Under the pieces are notes generated by a model, which was not told the DNA's origin, did no database searches, and worked only from the letters and a program-made list of their open reading frames with translations. DNA of 56,908 bases, taken from positions 1 to 56,908 of the forward strand of contig JALZVT010000026.1 of NCBI GenBank assembly GCA_023300545.1, in the 5' to 3' direction. Positions 1 through 8,225 of the stretch are shown piece by piece; positions within the stretch are counted from its first letter, which is position 1; every line of letters begins with the position of its first letter. Origin of the DNA: Pseudomonadales bacterium. GTDB taxonomy: Bacteria > Pseudomonadota > Gammaproteobacteria > Pseudomonadales > Azotimanducaceae. Position numbers and translations under genes: made by a program.

Positions 1-1593
1 GTTGCTGGGCATTTTAACCTCTCTGATGAGAACCGCCCGGCGGATGGGTTTATCAAAAACGTGGTGCGTTTAACCTGGCGCGCCAAGCTATCCTTTTCTA
101 TTGAGTCGACCCTGTTTGGTGACCTGCGCACCACCGGTGAAGAAGAGGCCATTCGTGTGTTTGCGCGCAACCTGCAAGATCTGCTGTTGGCAGCACCGGC
201 CGGTGCCCGTTGTGCGATGGGGCTCGACCCCGGCATTCGCACCGGTGTAAAGGTGGCGGTGGTGGATGCAACCGGCAAAATGCTCGATACCGCGACGATC
301 TATCCGTTTCAGCCAAAGAATGACGTAACGGGTTCGTTGACAACCCTTTCTGCACTGGCAAAAAAGTACAACGTTGACCTTGTTGCGATCGGCAATGGTA
401 CCGGCTCCCGCGAAACCGAAGCCCTTGTGGCGCAGTTGCAAAAAGACAACGCCGGTATGCGCTTGCAATCGGTGATGGTGTCAGAAGCCGGCGCCTCGGT
501 GTACTCAGCCTCAGCCTTTGCCGCCCAAGAGTTTCCGCAACTCGACGTGAGCCTGCGTGGTGCAGTCTCGATCGCTCGTCGGTTACAGGACCCGCTGGCC
601 GAGCTGGTGAAAATTGATCCGCAGTCGATTGGTGTTGGTCAGTACCAGCACGACGTGAGTCAAACCCGGTTGGCGCGTGCACTCGACAGCGTGGTGGAAG
701 ACTGCGTGAACAGTGTCGGCGTTGATGTGAATATGGCCTCTGCGCCACTGCTTGCGCGCATCGCGGGGCTTACCACCAGCCTTGCGGAAAATGTGGTCCA
801 GCTACGTGACGAAAAGGGGGCTTTTAAGCGTCGCGAAGATTTATTGAAAGTGCCGCGTTTGGGCCCGAAGGCGTTCGAGCAGGCGGCCGGTTTTCTGCGC
901 ATTGCCAATGCCGACAATCCGCTAGACGGCTCTGGTGTTCATCCCGAAGCCTATCCGGTGGTGGAAAAGATTCTCGCAGATCTTGGCAAGCCCGTTCGTG
1001 AGGTGATGCAGACGCCGGCGGTGCTGAAAACGCTGAACGCAGAAAAATACACAGACGACACCTTCGGCCTGCCGACGGTGATTGATATTTTTGCCGAGCT
1101 TGAAAAGCCAGGACGAGATCCTCGGCCGGAGTTCAAAACCGCTACGTTTAAAGCGGGCGTGAATGAGCTGAAAGATTTGCAGCCCGACATGATTCTCGAG
1201 GGGGTGATCACCAACGTCACCAACTTTGGTGCCTTTGTGGATGTGGGCGTGCATCAGGATGGTCTGGTGCACATCTCGGCGCTGGCAGACAAGTTTGTGA
1301 AAGACCCGCACGAGATAGTTAAGGCGGGTGATGTCGTTAAAGTGAAAGTGCTCGAAGTAGACTTGCAGCGCAAACGCGTTGGCCTGACGATGCGGCTGTC
1401 TGATCCAGCTGAGCGCAGCGAATCACGGGGTGACCGCGACGCGGGTAAACCAGGAAAAGACCGGCAACGGGGTGGTAAACGGGGCAACGGCGGCGGCAAT
1501 GGTGGTAATGGTGGCAAACGCAAAACCGAAGCACCGGCGGCATCAGGGGCGATGGCCAGTGCGTTTGCTGAGGCGTTTAAGAAAAAAAGCTAG
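1..1593 (+). CDS. tex: Tex family RNA-binding transcription accessory protein, 5'-truncated by the window edge
   Basis: The frame is open from base 1 to the TAG at 1591-1593, giving about 530 residues of a protein usually near 770, so the N-terminal third lies outside the window. Seen in order: a YqgF/RNase H-like domain beginning at [10 protein letters not shown] (window residue about 72), helix-hairpin-helix repeats (about 250-320, with [16 protein letters not shown]), and an S1 RNA-binding domain ([15 protein letters not shown], about 400-470). A basic, glycine/asparagine-rich tail ([11 protein letters not shown]) follows. Tex is a cytoplasmic nucleic-acid-binding factor linked to transcription and stress tolerance; its catalytic role, if any, is unsettled. 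The Gly-rich tail is longer and more RGG-like than in many homologues. The family assignment is secure; only the start is missing. Confidence 0.95.
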   Translation, partial: VAGHFNLSDENRPADGFIKNVVRLTWRAKLSFSIESTLFGDLRTTGEEEAIRVFARNLQDLLLAAPAGARCAMGLDPGIRTGVKVAVVDATGKMLDTATIYPFQPKNDVTGSLTTLSALAKKYNVDLVAIGNGTGSRETEALVAQLQKDNAGMRLQSVMVSEAGASVYSASAFAAQEFPQLDVSLRGAVSIARRLQDPLAELVKIDPQSIGVGQYQHDVSQTRLARALDSVVEDCVNSVGVDVNMASAPLLARIAGLTTSLAENVVQLRDEKGAFKRREDLLKVPRLGPKAFEQAAGFLRIANADNPLDGSGVHPEAYPVVEKILADLGKPVREVMQTPAVLKTLNAEKYTDDTFGLPTVIDIFAELEKPGRDPRPEFKTATFKAGVNELKDLQPDMILEGVITNVTNFGAFVDVGVHQDGLVHISALADKFVKDPHEIVKAGDVVKVKVLEVDLQRKRVGLTMRLSDPAERSESRGDRDAGKPGKDRQRGGKRGNGGGNGGNGGKRKTEAPAASGAMASAFAEAFKKKS

Positions 1594-1618
1594 CGGCATT
1601 AGCTGGAGATAAAAAGTG

Positions 1619-2638
1619 ATGAATAACATGCAAAGACGCACTCCGAACTGGCTCACTGGGTTGAGCTTCTCAGCAGCGCTGTTGCTGTCGGCAAATTCCC
1701 AGAGCGCCTCGGCGGCTAGTTCTGCCCCAGAACTAGTTAAAGAAGATGTCGTTAAGCTGAGCTTCGGCGCCGGAGCTAACTCATGCAAGGCGGCGCAGTT
1801 TGCCGTGCAAGTTCTGGGGTCGGGTGGGCCTGAGATTACCTACAACGATCGTGCGTCTAGCGGTTACCTGGTCTGGATCGATGGCGCGGCGAGAGTGTTG
1901 GTCGACGCCGGCAGCGGCGTTGCTGCCAACTTTGGGCGTAGTGGCGCGCGGGTTGAAGATTTGGACGCGATTGCGTTGTCTCACCTGCACGTGGATCACA
2001 GTGCGGATCTGCCCGCACTGGTTAAGGCGTCCTTCTTTGGCGATCGGCGTGAGAACCTGCCGTTGTTTGGCCCGGCGGGTAACGCCATCATGCCAGCGAC
2101 CAGCGGTTATGCGCGTAGCCTGTTTGGTACCGAGGGGGCGTTTCGCTATTTGGGTAATTTCACCGATCCCGATCGGTACTCAGCGTATAACCTGATACCG
2201 AAGGATCTTAAAGTGACAGGCCGTAAGGTGGCTTTGGTGTTTAGCAACGAACGCCTCGAGTTGCGCGCGGTGCCTGTTACTCATGGCCCCTTGCCGGCAC
2301 TCGCTTGGCGGGTAACTGTCGGGGATCACTCGGTGAGCTTCTCTGGCGATATGAGTGGCAACCGCAAGACCTTACAGAAGCTTGCCAAGGCGACAGACGT
2401 GTTAATTGCTCACAACGCGATTCCACAAACGGCCAAGGATAGTGTGGCCAAATTGCACATGCGGCCTGACACGATTGGTGAGATTGCGGCCAAGGCAAAA
2501 CCGGGCCGCTTGGTGTTATCGCACCGTATGCGCCGCACGCTGGGTCAAGAGGTGCAAACCGAGGCGGCTATTCGCACGCACTTCGCGGGCCCCGTTAGCT
2601 TTGCCAACGATATGGACTGCATTGTGATTGCGCGTTAG
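1619..2638 (+). CDS. Secreted metallo-beta-lactamase-fold hydrolase
   Basis: A 339-residue protein with an N-terminal signal peptide (hydrophobic stretch about 15-33, ending SQSASAA), so it is probably periplasmic. The metal-binding motif HLHVDH sits at residues 122-127. Later candidate ligands are the His in VTHGPLP, the Asp in FSGDMSGN and the His in LVLSHRMRR, the usual spacing of the MBL fold with two zinc ions (ribonuclease Z/arylsulfatase-like branch). The substrate cannot be read from the sequence. ATG 1619 is preferred over the adjacent GTG 1616 and the ATG at 1628; GGAG at about 1605-1608 serves any of them. It follows tex by 25 bases and ends convergent with, and overlapping, the next gene. 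Confidence 0.85.
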   Translation: MNNMQRRTPNWLTGLSFSAALLLSANSQSASAASSAPELVKEDVVKLSFGAGANSCKAAQFAVQVLGSGGPEITYNDRASSGYLVWIDGAARVLVDAGSGVAANFGRSGARVEDLDAIALSHLHVDHSADLPALVKASFFGDRRENLPLFGPAGNAIMPATSGYARSLFGTEGAFRYLGNFTDPDRYSAYNLIPKDLKVTGRKVALVFSNERLELRAVPVTHGPLPALAWRVTVGDHSVSFSGDMSGNRKTLQKLAKATDVLIAHNAIPQTAKDSVAKLHMRPDTIGEIAAKAKPGRLVLSHRMRRTLGQEVQTEAAIRTHFAGPVSFANDMDCIVIAR

Positions 2639-3270
2639 GACGACGAAGCCGGCACTCGCTCGGCGATGAGCACAAAGGCGTCGTTGGGGTTGAGTGCCGG
2701 CGGTAACCCTTGGGCACCCACGGGCAATACCAATAATAGTCTGCCATGAGTGCCAAACTGCGACTGCATAGCCTCCAGCGCGTCAGGCACCTCCGGCAGG
2801 TTACGCGCGGGCGTTAGCTCAACGCTCGTGTCAGCCGTTGCGACCAATACCCCCTCAGACCAAGAGTAGATGTCAAAACGTACGCTTACGCTGACCGAAG
2901 CACTGGCAGTGGCCTGATCGGGTTTGCTTAGTTCATGCGCGGCTCGCGCGGGCAATGCGGTGTTGGGAATTTGCAGCGCCAGTCCAACAGCGGTTTCTCT
3001 TAAGACGGGCAACTCAAAATTGGTAACTGTGGGCATGCCGGGTACGGCGCGTTGTCCTTGACCCAGTTTTGTTGCGGCAGTGACAACCGAGGGTCGCAGT
3101 GGTGTGGGTGCTTCGGGTTTATCTGAACGCTGGATCACGCCGGTTGTCGCGACATCAGCAATATCGGCCACGTCGCTCTCAACGGCAGAAGGGCTCGATT
3201 GCCACCACCAGACAAGGCCGGCAATGAGCGTGACTAGCGCGCCAGCTAGCAGAGGTCTGGATAGGGGCAT
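2635..3270 (-). CDS. Hypothetical single-pass membrane or exported protein
   Basis: About 211 residues from the ATG at 3268-3270, which has CAGGAG a few bases upstream; an open frame extends to 3339 but lacks a comparable start. The N-terminus is a membrane anchor (about residues 6-25, ending GLVWWW). A Pro/Thr/Ala-rich linker follows, then a C-terminal domain of beta character. I recognise no family. The topology suggests an anchored periplasmic domain. The stop overlaps the stop of the convergent MBL gene by 3 bases. Two strong hairpins (3311-3394) lie immediately upstream in its leader. Confidence 0.6.
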   Translation of the reverse strand: MPLSRPLLAGALVTLIAGLVWWWQSSPSAVESDVADIADVATTGVIQRSDKPEAPTPLRPSVVTAATKLGQGQRAVPGMPTVTNFELPVLRETAVGLALQIPNTALPARAAHELSKPDQATASASVSVSVRFDIYSWSEGVLVATADTSVELTPARNLPEVPDALEAMQSQFGTHGRLLLVLPVGAQGLPPALNPNDAFVLIAERVPASSS

Positions 3271-3310
3271 CGCACAGACTCCTGAGCGGTCGCAGTAAAA
3301 ATAAATGGCC

Positions 3311-3394
3311 CGGCAGACACCCATTGCGTATCGCTGCATGGGTGTCGCCGAGCGAACTGGCAGATCATCAAGACCCCCTCCCTAGATCTGCCAG
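3311..3394. other. Two consecutive inverted repeats (hairpins) in an intergenic leader
   Basis: First hairpin: CGGC-A-GACACCCAT (3311-3324) pairs with ATGGGTGTC-GCCG (3338-3350), a 13-bp stem with one bulged base. Second hairpin: CTGGCAGATC (3357-3366) pairs perfectly with GATCTGCCAG (3385-3394) across 18 bases. On the minus strand they lie between the GFA gene and the membrane-protein gene, and the first is followed by a T-rich stretch (ATTTATTTTTA, about 3298-3308). They may terminate the GFA transcript or form a structured leader. The pairing is seen directly; the role is inferred. Confidence 0.5.
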
Positions 3395-3493
3395 CCCAAT
3401 CATCTTAGCGTGGTTCAGCTGAATCGATGCTTTAAGTTTGTGGGTGGGGATGCAGGAAGATGTAATTCGCAGCGAGCACCAGCCAACCCGCAG

Positions 3494-3925
3494 TTAGCCC
3501 GTGAGATTGGGGTTTTGTGGAACCCCGGGGAGCTGGTCATCGATCAGGCACCAGGCCTCTCGACGCTCGGTCCAGCAAGCCATGGCGGGTGTCACCCAGC
3601 TCGAATCGTCCAACACGCCCGCCTTGATAAATCGCAACCCCGGTGAGAGTTTTGCGCGGGTGAACAGGGGGGAGCCACAGTTCCGGCAGAATTCCCGCGA
3701 GACCTCGCCGCCGGTTTGGCCGGCCACTGTGAACTCAGCAACCTCGCCAGTTACGCGCAGCGCGGCCTCAGGTACTGCAACCACGGTGGCAAAACCGCTG
3801 CCGGTAGCCCGCTGGCAATCTTTGCAATGACAGTGCACGGCGATGGCGTCTTGGGGATTTACGCGGCCCTCAAACTGGATGTTGCCGCACAGGCAATGCC
3901 CTGTGAAGGTGAGTGTGTCGGTCAT
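3494..3925 (-). CDS. GFA/CENP-V-type zinc-binding domain protein
   Basis: This 143-residue protein is a complete GFA domain. The zinc-ligand cysteines are visible in order: GHCLCGNIQF (residues 9-18), HCHCKDCQRATGSGF (about 31-45) and FCRNCGSPLF (about 80-89). The family is named after a claimed glutathione-dependent formaldehyde-activating enzyme, but most members have no proven activity and glutathione is not implied here. Length matches the family. The start has GGAGA upstream on the minus strand. The neighbouring genes do not suggest a pathway. Confidence 0.88.
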   Translation of the reverse strand: MTDTLTFTGHCLCGNIQFEGRVNPQDAIAVHCHCKDCQRATGSGFATVVAVPEAALRVTGEVAEFTVAGQTGGEVSREFCRNCGSPLFTRAKLSPGLRFIKAGVLDDSSWVTPAMACWTERREAWCLIDDQLPGVPQNPNLTG

Positions 3926-4024
3926 GCCATCTCCGGGGTGCGTTCAGGTATTGGTTGCCATTATGCTCAGACCGCTGGTGTAAACAATCGCACCGCACTA
4001 ACCACTGCCCGGGGAGGCAAGTGC

Positions 4025-4531
4025 ATGAAGCTGAAAAAATTTCGATATAACCCCTATCTGTTTGTTGGCCCCTTAGCGATGCTGAGCCTGCTCATGGGGG
4101 GCTGTACGCCCGTCAACACCCTTGGTGCTACTGCTGCGTGCACTGAGCTGGTGCTCGACTACGCACTGCTGCGCGATCAGGGTGACGTAGAGGGGTATAC
4201 GGCGCTGTTCAGCGAGACGGCGTCGTTAACCCTGCGCGGCAAAACAATCACGGGCACAACCGCAATTCGGCAGCGCATTGGAGAAGCGCGCAATGGCCCA
4301 ATGACACGGCATCTGATGAGCACGATTCGCATTACGCCCATCGATGCGAACCGGGCAACCGGTATCAGTTATGCCACCATCTATGCCGCTGCGCGGCCTG
4401 ACTCCGGTCCTGCGGTGGTTCCTGGTTTCACCGTTATCGGTAACTATGTCGATGAGTTTGTGCGCACAGCGCAGGGCTGGAGAATTCAGTCGCGGGTGCT
4501 CGAGGAAGCGTTTTTGTTTAAGGATGGTTAG
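4025..4531 (+). CDS. SnoaL-like (NTF2-fold) lipoprotein
   Basis: 168 residues from ATG 4025, chosen because GGGGAGGC (4011-4018) is a good ribosome site and a lipoprotein signal follows directly. After the charged start MKLKKFR comes a hydrophobic core (FVGPLAMLSLLMGG) and a lipobox, LMGGC, with Cys at residue 27; +2 is Thr, compatible with outer-membrane sorting. The mature part (about 38-168) looks like an NTF2/SnoaL cone: DYALLRDQGDVEGYTALFSE, then strands ending in a GWRIQSRVLEE motif. SnoaL-like folds include hydrolases, isomerases and binding proteins, so the function stays open. Confidence 0.75.
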   Translation: MKLKKFRYNPYLFVGPLAMLSLLMGGCTPVNTLGATAACTELVLDYALLRDQGDVEGYTALFSETASLTLRGKTITGTTAIRQRIGEARNGPMTRHLMSTIRITPIDANRATGISYATIYAAARPDSGPAVVPGFTVIGNYVDEFVRTAQGWRIQSRVLEEAFLFKDG

Positions 4532-4557
4532 TGTGGACAGGGGTTGGTTGTGAAAGC

Positions 4558-4582
4558 GGGGATCAGAATAAATTCTGACCCC
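4558..4582. repeat. Dispersed palindrome, copy 1 (GGGGATCAGAAT..ATTCTGACCCC)
   Basis: GGGG(A)TCAGAAT-AA-ATTCTGACCCC. It is the same element as at 35741-35764 and 48186-48209, with one extra A in the left arm. It lies in the 64-base gap between convergent genes ending at 4531 and 4596. There is no T-run typical of a terminator. Confidence 0.85.
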
Positions 4583-4595
4583 ATCTGCTAGCCGC

Positions 4596-4916
4596 TCAAG
4601 CGGCAATTTCCTGTAACGCCACACCGTACCGACTCAGGTCGTCGAGGTACGGCAAGTCATTTTGTTCGGATAGCCAAGGAGCAGCGGTCGCCGTGTCGGT
4701 TGCCAAGATGTGGAAGCCCTGCTGATGCACTAAGTTAATCGCAACCTGTTCGGCGTGCTCTCGGGTTGTTCCCATACTGGCAACACTGACAAAACTCGAT
4801 TCAACCACAGCAGACGGTTGGTAGGTGTCTGCGTTAGTTTTGCGTACCACCCGATAGATATGCAGGTAGCAGTTCAGTGGGTAGTTGCTGAGTACTTTAG
4901 TGGCTGGGTTGTTCAT
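4596..4916 (-). CDS. Small hypothetical protein
   Basis: A 106-residue, soluble-looking protein with no signal peptide or membrane segment. The ATG at 4914-4916 is preceded by GAGGAG on the minus strand, which makes it a credible gene. The middle (TTREHAEQVAINLVHQQGFHIL) looks like an amphipathic helix leading into a strand, as in small ferredoxin-like alpha/beta folds, but I recognise no family. Its stop lies in a small hairpin, GCCGCT-CA-AGCGGC (4591-4604). A long structured intergenic region lies upstream. Confidence 0.6.
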   Translation of the reverse strand: MNNPATKVLSNYPLNCYLHIYRVVRKTNADTYQPSAVVESSFVSVASMGTTREHAEQVAINLVHQQGFHILATDTATAAPWLSEQNDLPYLDDLSRYGVALQEIAA

Positions 4917-4962
4917 GGTCTAAGCGCTCCTCACGTCCGACAGTTGCTGAATCTATGTGCTG

Positions 4963-5072
4963 AATAGGCGCGAACCGAGCGCCGGGAAAGGAGAGGGGAG
5001 AGAGGCGGGTTGTTAAGGCGGATAGAGAGAGACCAACAGCCCAGCCACAACCCAACGCTCGGTTCGCCTGTT
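4963..5072. other. Long-range inverted repeat in a 323-base gap; possible structured RNA
   Basis: The gap 4917-5239 has no convincing gene. Within it AATAGGCG(CG)AACCGAGCG (4963-4981) pairs with CGCTCGGTTCGCCTGTT (5056-5072), about 17 bp with a two-base bulge and one wobble. Inside, GGGTTGT (5007-5013) pairs with ACAACCC (5047-5053). Between the arms lies a purine-rich stretch (about 4982-5003). The result is a nested, cloverless two-stem fold. It could be a small RNA, a leader of the minus-strand gene at 4596-4916, or a decayed mobile element. No T-run follows on either strand, so a simple terminator is unlikely. Confidence 0.45.
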
Positions 5073-5239
5073 AGAAAATGCAGAATACGTGCCAACAACG
5101 ATAATCGGCAGAGCGCTGGCTTTTTTTGGCTGCGGAGGTTTTTTGCTGCTCTGTTAAGGGCGATAAATGTGCGGCGCGCCTGAGGTATGCGTGGTTTTGG
5201 TGCCCGCAATCTGTCCGTTCTGTCGGTTCAGCAGTGGGC

Positions 5240-6424
5240 TTAATCCGGTAGGCCCAGCACCCGTTTGGCGATGATGTTGAGCTGAACTTCTTTGGTGCCC
5301 CCGGCGATCGTGAGGGACTTCTGATACAGCCAGTCTTTGGTGGTGCGAGTTTCATCTGCGGCAAACTGCTCGCCGCCCCAGCCGACGCCCTGGGTTCCCA
5401 TTGCGGCGATCAACAGTTCGTCGCCTTCCTGTTTTTGTAAGGCATTGGTCAGTTTTACGGCAGATGAGGTAAAACCGGGCGCGCGTGCTTCAAGCTCTTG
5501 AATGGCGCGTTTCTGGGTCAGGCGTTGGGCGTGGCCATTCATTTCAAACCGGGTCAATTTAGTGCGCAGTTCGCTATCAGCGAGCTTGCCCGCTGTGCTG
5601 CCAACGTAGTGCCGCAACCGGTCGGGCATGGTGCTCTCGGCAGTCATGCCGCCCTGAGAGCCTGAGACGTTGATGCCCGCGTGGGTAGAGCGTTCAAACT
5701 GCAACAGGCGTTTACCCACGGTCCAGCCGTTGTCCACACCACCGATCACATCCACGGCCGGAGCGAGGGCCTCTTCGAACAGTGTTTCGTTGAAGGGGGA
5801 TGCGCCGGAGATCAACTGGATCGGGCGAACCGCAACTTCGGGTTGGCTCATGTCGACCAGAATCAAACTGATGCCCTGGTGTTTGGGTTTGTCGGGTGAG
5901 GTGCGCGCCAAGACAAAAATGTAGTCGCACAGCATGGCGTCTGAGGTCCAGGTTTTGCGGCCGTTTAATACGTAGTTATCGCCAACGAGTTCGGCTTTCA
6001 GTGACAGGCTGGCCAAATCAGAACCGGCGCCCGGTTCGGAATAACCCATGGCCCATGCGCCTTCGCCCCGAGAAATACCTGGTAACCAGCGTGCTTTCTG
6101 ATCGTCGCTGCCGAGTTCGAGAATGGTGGGGCCAATGTAGTTCACGCCTCGCCCGGTTAATGGGGGGCGCGCATTGATGCGTTTTAGTTCTTCGATCAAC
6201 ACGTTGTAGGCATCGAGTTCGAGTTCAGCGCCACCGTATTCTTTTGGCCAGGTCGGCACGGTCCAGCCGCGCTCAGCCATGTTGTTGAGCCAGGTCAGAG
6301 TGTCGGCCTCAAGTTCAACCTTGCTGCTGCCCAGTGGTACGTAGCCGTCGCCGCGCGCGCCTTCCGGGCAATGGGTTTCAAGCCACAGGCGGGTGTCGTT
6401 GCGGAACGTGGTTAGGTTTGTCAT
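5240..6424 (-). CDS. Acyl-CoA dehydrogenase
   Basis: 394 residues, the normal length for the FAD-dependent family that oxidises acyl-CoA to trans-2-enoyl-CoA, passing electrons to ETF. Typical signatures are GYSEPGAGSDLASL (about 127-140), NGRKTWTSDA (154-163) and the C-terminal IAGGTKEVQ. The loop position that holds the catalytic Glu in short/medium-chain enzymes is Gly here (AGGT). A Glu in the helix-G motif LQFERST (Glu244) occupies the place used by isovaleryl-CoA and long-chain enzymes, so it is the likely base. The gene is divergent from the carboxylase operon, which fits a first oxidation step of a branched acyl-CoA pathway (LiuA/AtuD-like). GGAG precedes the ATG. Confidence 0.9.
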   Translation of the reverse strand: MTNLTTFRNDTRLWLETHCPEGARGDGYVPLGSSKVELEADTLTWLNNMAERGWTVPTWPKEYGGAELELDAYNVLIEELKRINARPPLTGRGVNYIGPTILELGSDDQKARWLPGISRGEGAWAMGYSEPGAGSDLASLSLKAELVGDNYVLNGRKTWTSDAMLCDYIFVLARTSPDKPKHQGISLILVDMSQPEVAVRPIQLISGASPFNETLFEEALAPAVDVIGGVDNGWTVGKRLLQFERSTHAGINVSGSQGGMTAESTMPDRLRHYVGSTAGKLADSELRTKLTRFEMNGHAQRLTQKRAIQELEARAPGFTSSAVKLTNALQKQEGDELLIAAMGTQGVGWGGEQFAADETRTTKDWLYQKSLTIAGGTKEVQLNIIAKRVLGLPD

Positions 6425-6593
6425 GCGGGCTCTCCGCTGCGGCGAGGTACGAGGTTGCTGTGCAAGTTGGTGCGAGCGACTGGGTTAGCAACGGTCAGTC
6501 TAACATTGCGGGAGGCGATGGGCGGAGGTGCCGCAGGCAGGGTATATTTAGACTTGGCTGTAGCAGGCCTGAAAACTCTTGGGAGGGGAATTT

Positions 6594-8225
6594 ATGCCAA
6601 CACTCGAATCCACGCTGGATATCCGATCTGATCAGTTCGCTGACAATCACGCCGCCATGGGGCGGTTGCTTGGCGTTATGGAAGATTTGCAAGCCGAAGC
6701 AGCCGAAGGTGGCGGCGAAGAGGCAACCCAGCGGCTGGCGGCACGCGGCAAGATGCCGATTCGTGAGCGTATCGCCAACGCGCTAGACCCAGACACGCCC
6801 TTTCTGGAAATCAGCCCGCTTGCGGCCTGGCGTACCAGTTACAACGTGGGGTCGGGTTTTGTGGTGGGAATCGGCGTCATTCGAGGGGTGGAGTGTGTGA
6901 TTCTCGGTCACGACCCATCGGTGCGAGCGGGGGCGTTTAATCCGTTCAACACCAAGAAGCTCATGCGCGGGCTTGAGATCGCCCGGGAGAATCGTCTGCC
7001 CTACGTGCAGTTTGTGGAGTCGGCTGGTGCTGACCTGCGCGGCGAATCCGGCGAAGACCCCGAGGCGGCGATTCGACGCGAAGAAGAACACTTTGGCGAA
7101 ACCGGACGACTGTTTTACGAGATCACCGAGCTGTCGAAACTGCGTATCCCTACGGTGTCGCTGGTGTTTGGCGCATCCACAGCGGGTGGGGCTTATCAGC
7201 CGGGGATGAGCGACTACAACATACTCATCAAAAATCAGTCCCGAGTGTTTTTGGGCGGACCACCGCTGGTGAAAATGGCCACCGGTGAAGACGCTGACCC
7301 GGAGGCGCTGGGTGGCGCCGATATGCATTGCACGGTGTCAGGTCTGGGCGACTATCTGGCAGAAGACGAGATGGACGGCATACGTCTGTTACGCGACGTC
7401 ATGAGTCACCTTAACTGGCGTAAGCAAGGGCCAGGGCCGAGCTTAGCCCCGGATGACCCGTTAGAAGACAGTGCGGCTCTGCTTGGGCTGGTGTCAGAAG
7501 ATCTGCGTACACCGTTTGATATGCGCGAGGTAATTTCGCGGGTGATGGACGGCTCGCGGTTTGAAGAATTCAAACCCCTGTATGGGCCAACGCTTGTGTG
7601 TGGCTGGGCATCGGTACACGGCTTTCCGGTGGGGGTGCTGGGTAACAACGGCGCGCTGTTTTCAGAAGCGGCCGAGAAAGCTGCGCAGTTCATCCAGCTG
7701 TGCAATCAAATCGATGTGCCGCTGGTGTTTTTGCACAACATTACGGGCTTCATTGTCGGCACCGATTACGAGCAGGGTGGCATCACCAAGAACGGTTCCA
7801 AAATGATTAATGCGGTGGCCAATTCTACGGTGCCGCACATCAGCATTATTGTTGGCGCCTCTTATGGCGCGGGCAACTACGGCATGAGCGGTCGATCTTT
7901 TGGTACCCGTTTTACGTTTCTCTGGCCGACGGCAAAAATTGCAGTGATGGGGCCGAAGCAGATGGCGGGCGTAATGAGCATTGTCGGTCGCGGCGCGGCA
8001 CAGCGTCGGGGACTTGAATTTGATGAGGAGGCAGACGCCGAGCGCGCCGCGGTTGCGGAGCACTGGGCGGAAGAGCGTTCCAAAGGGCTGTACGCCACCT
8101 CTCGAGTGGCCGATGACGGCATGATTGATCCGCGCGATACCCGTGACGTTATCGGCATGTGTTTGTCTGCGTGCCACAACGGTCCGGTTAAAGGTACAAA
8201 GGAGTTTGGCACATGGCGGATGTAA
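6594..8225 (+). CDS. Acyl-CoA carboxylase carboxyltransferase (beta) subunit, methylcrotonyl/geranyl-CoA type
   Basis: 543 residues from ATG 6594 (GGGAGGGG at 6580-6587). A pair of crotonase-like halves forms the carboxyltransferase: the N-domain holds the acyl-CoA site (VFGASTAGGAYQPGMSD), the C-domain the biotin site (GNNGALFSEAAEKAAQFIQLC and GASYGAGNYGMSGR). Length and motifs match the MCC/GCC beta class, not the propionyl-CoA class. The enzyme transfers carboxyl from biotin to a 3-methyl-enoyl-CoA. The next gene supplies the alpha subunit, overlapping by 13 bases. The neighbouring AtuA-type gene favours a geranyl/citronellyl-like substrate over plain leucine breakdown, but specificity cannot be settled by eye. 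Confidence 0.9.
   Translation: MPTLESTLDIRSDQFADNHAAMGRLLGVMEDLQAEAAEGGGEEATQRLAARGKMPIRERIANALDPDTPFLEISPLAAWRTSYNVGSGFVVGIGVIRGVECVILGHDPSVRAGAFNPFNTKKLMRGLEIARENRLPYVQFVESAGADLRGESGEDPEAAIRREEEHFGETGRLFYEITELSKLRIPTVSLVFGASTAGGAYQPGMSDYNILIKNQSRVFLGGPPLVKMATGEDADPEALGGADMHCTVSGLGDYLAEDEMDGIRLLRDVMSHLNWRKQGPGPSLAPDDPLEDSAALLGLVSEDLRTPFDMREVISRVMDGSRFEEFKPLYGPTLVCGWASVHGFPVGVLGNNGALFSEAAEKAAQFIQLCNQIDVPLVFLHNITGFIVGTDYEQGGITKNGSKMINAVANSTVPHISIIVGASYGAGNYGMSGRSFGTRFTFLWPTAKIAVMGPKQMAGVMSIVGRGAAQRRGLEFDEEADAERAAVAEHWAEERSKGLYATSRVADDGMIDPRDTRDVIGMCLSACHNGPVKGTKEFGTWRM

Noticed and set aside
3716-4024. N-terminal extension of the SnoaL-like gene across the GFA gene
   Set aside because: The extension is antisense to a well-supported GFA gene, while ATG 4025 has a ribosome site followed directly by a lipoprotein signal.
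4931-5364. Two open frames on the minus strand (92 and 97 codons)
   Set aside because: Their basic, low-complexity products match no family, they overlap each other and the acyl-CoA dehydrogenase end, and they run through the inverted-repeat structure.
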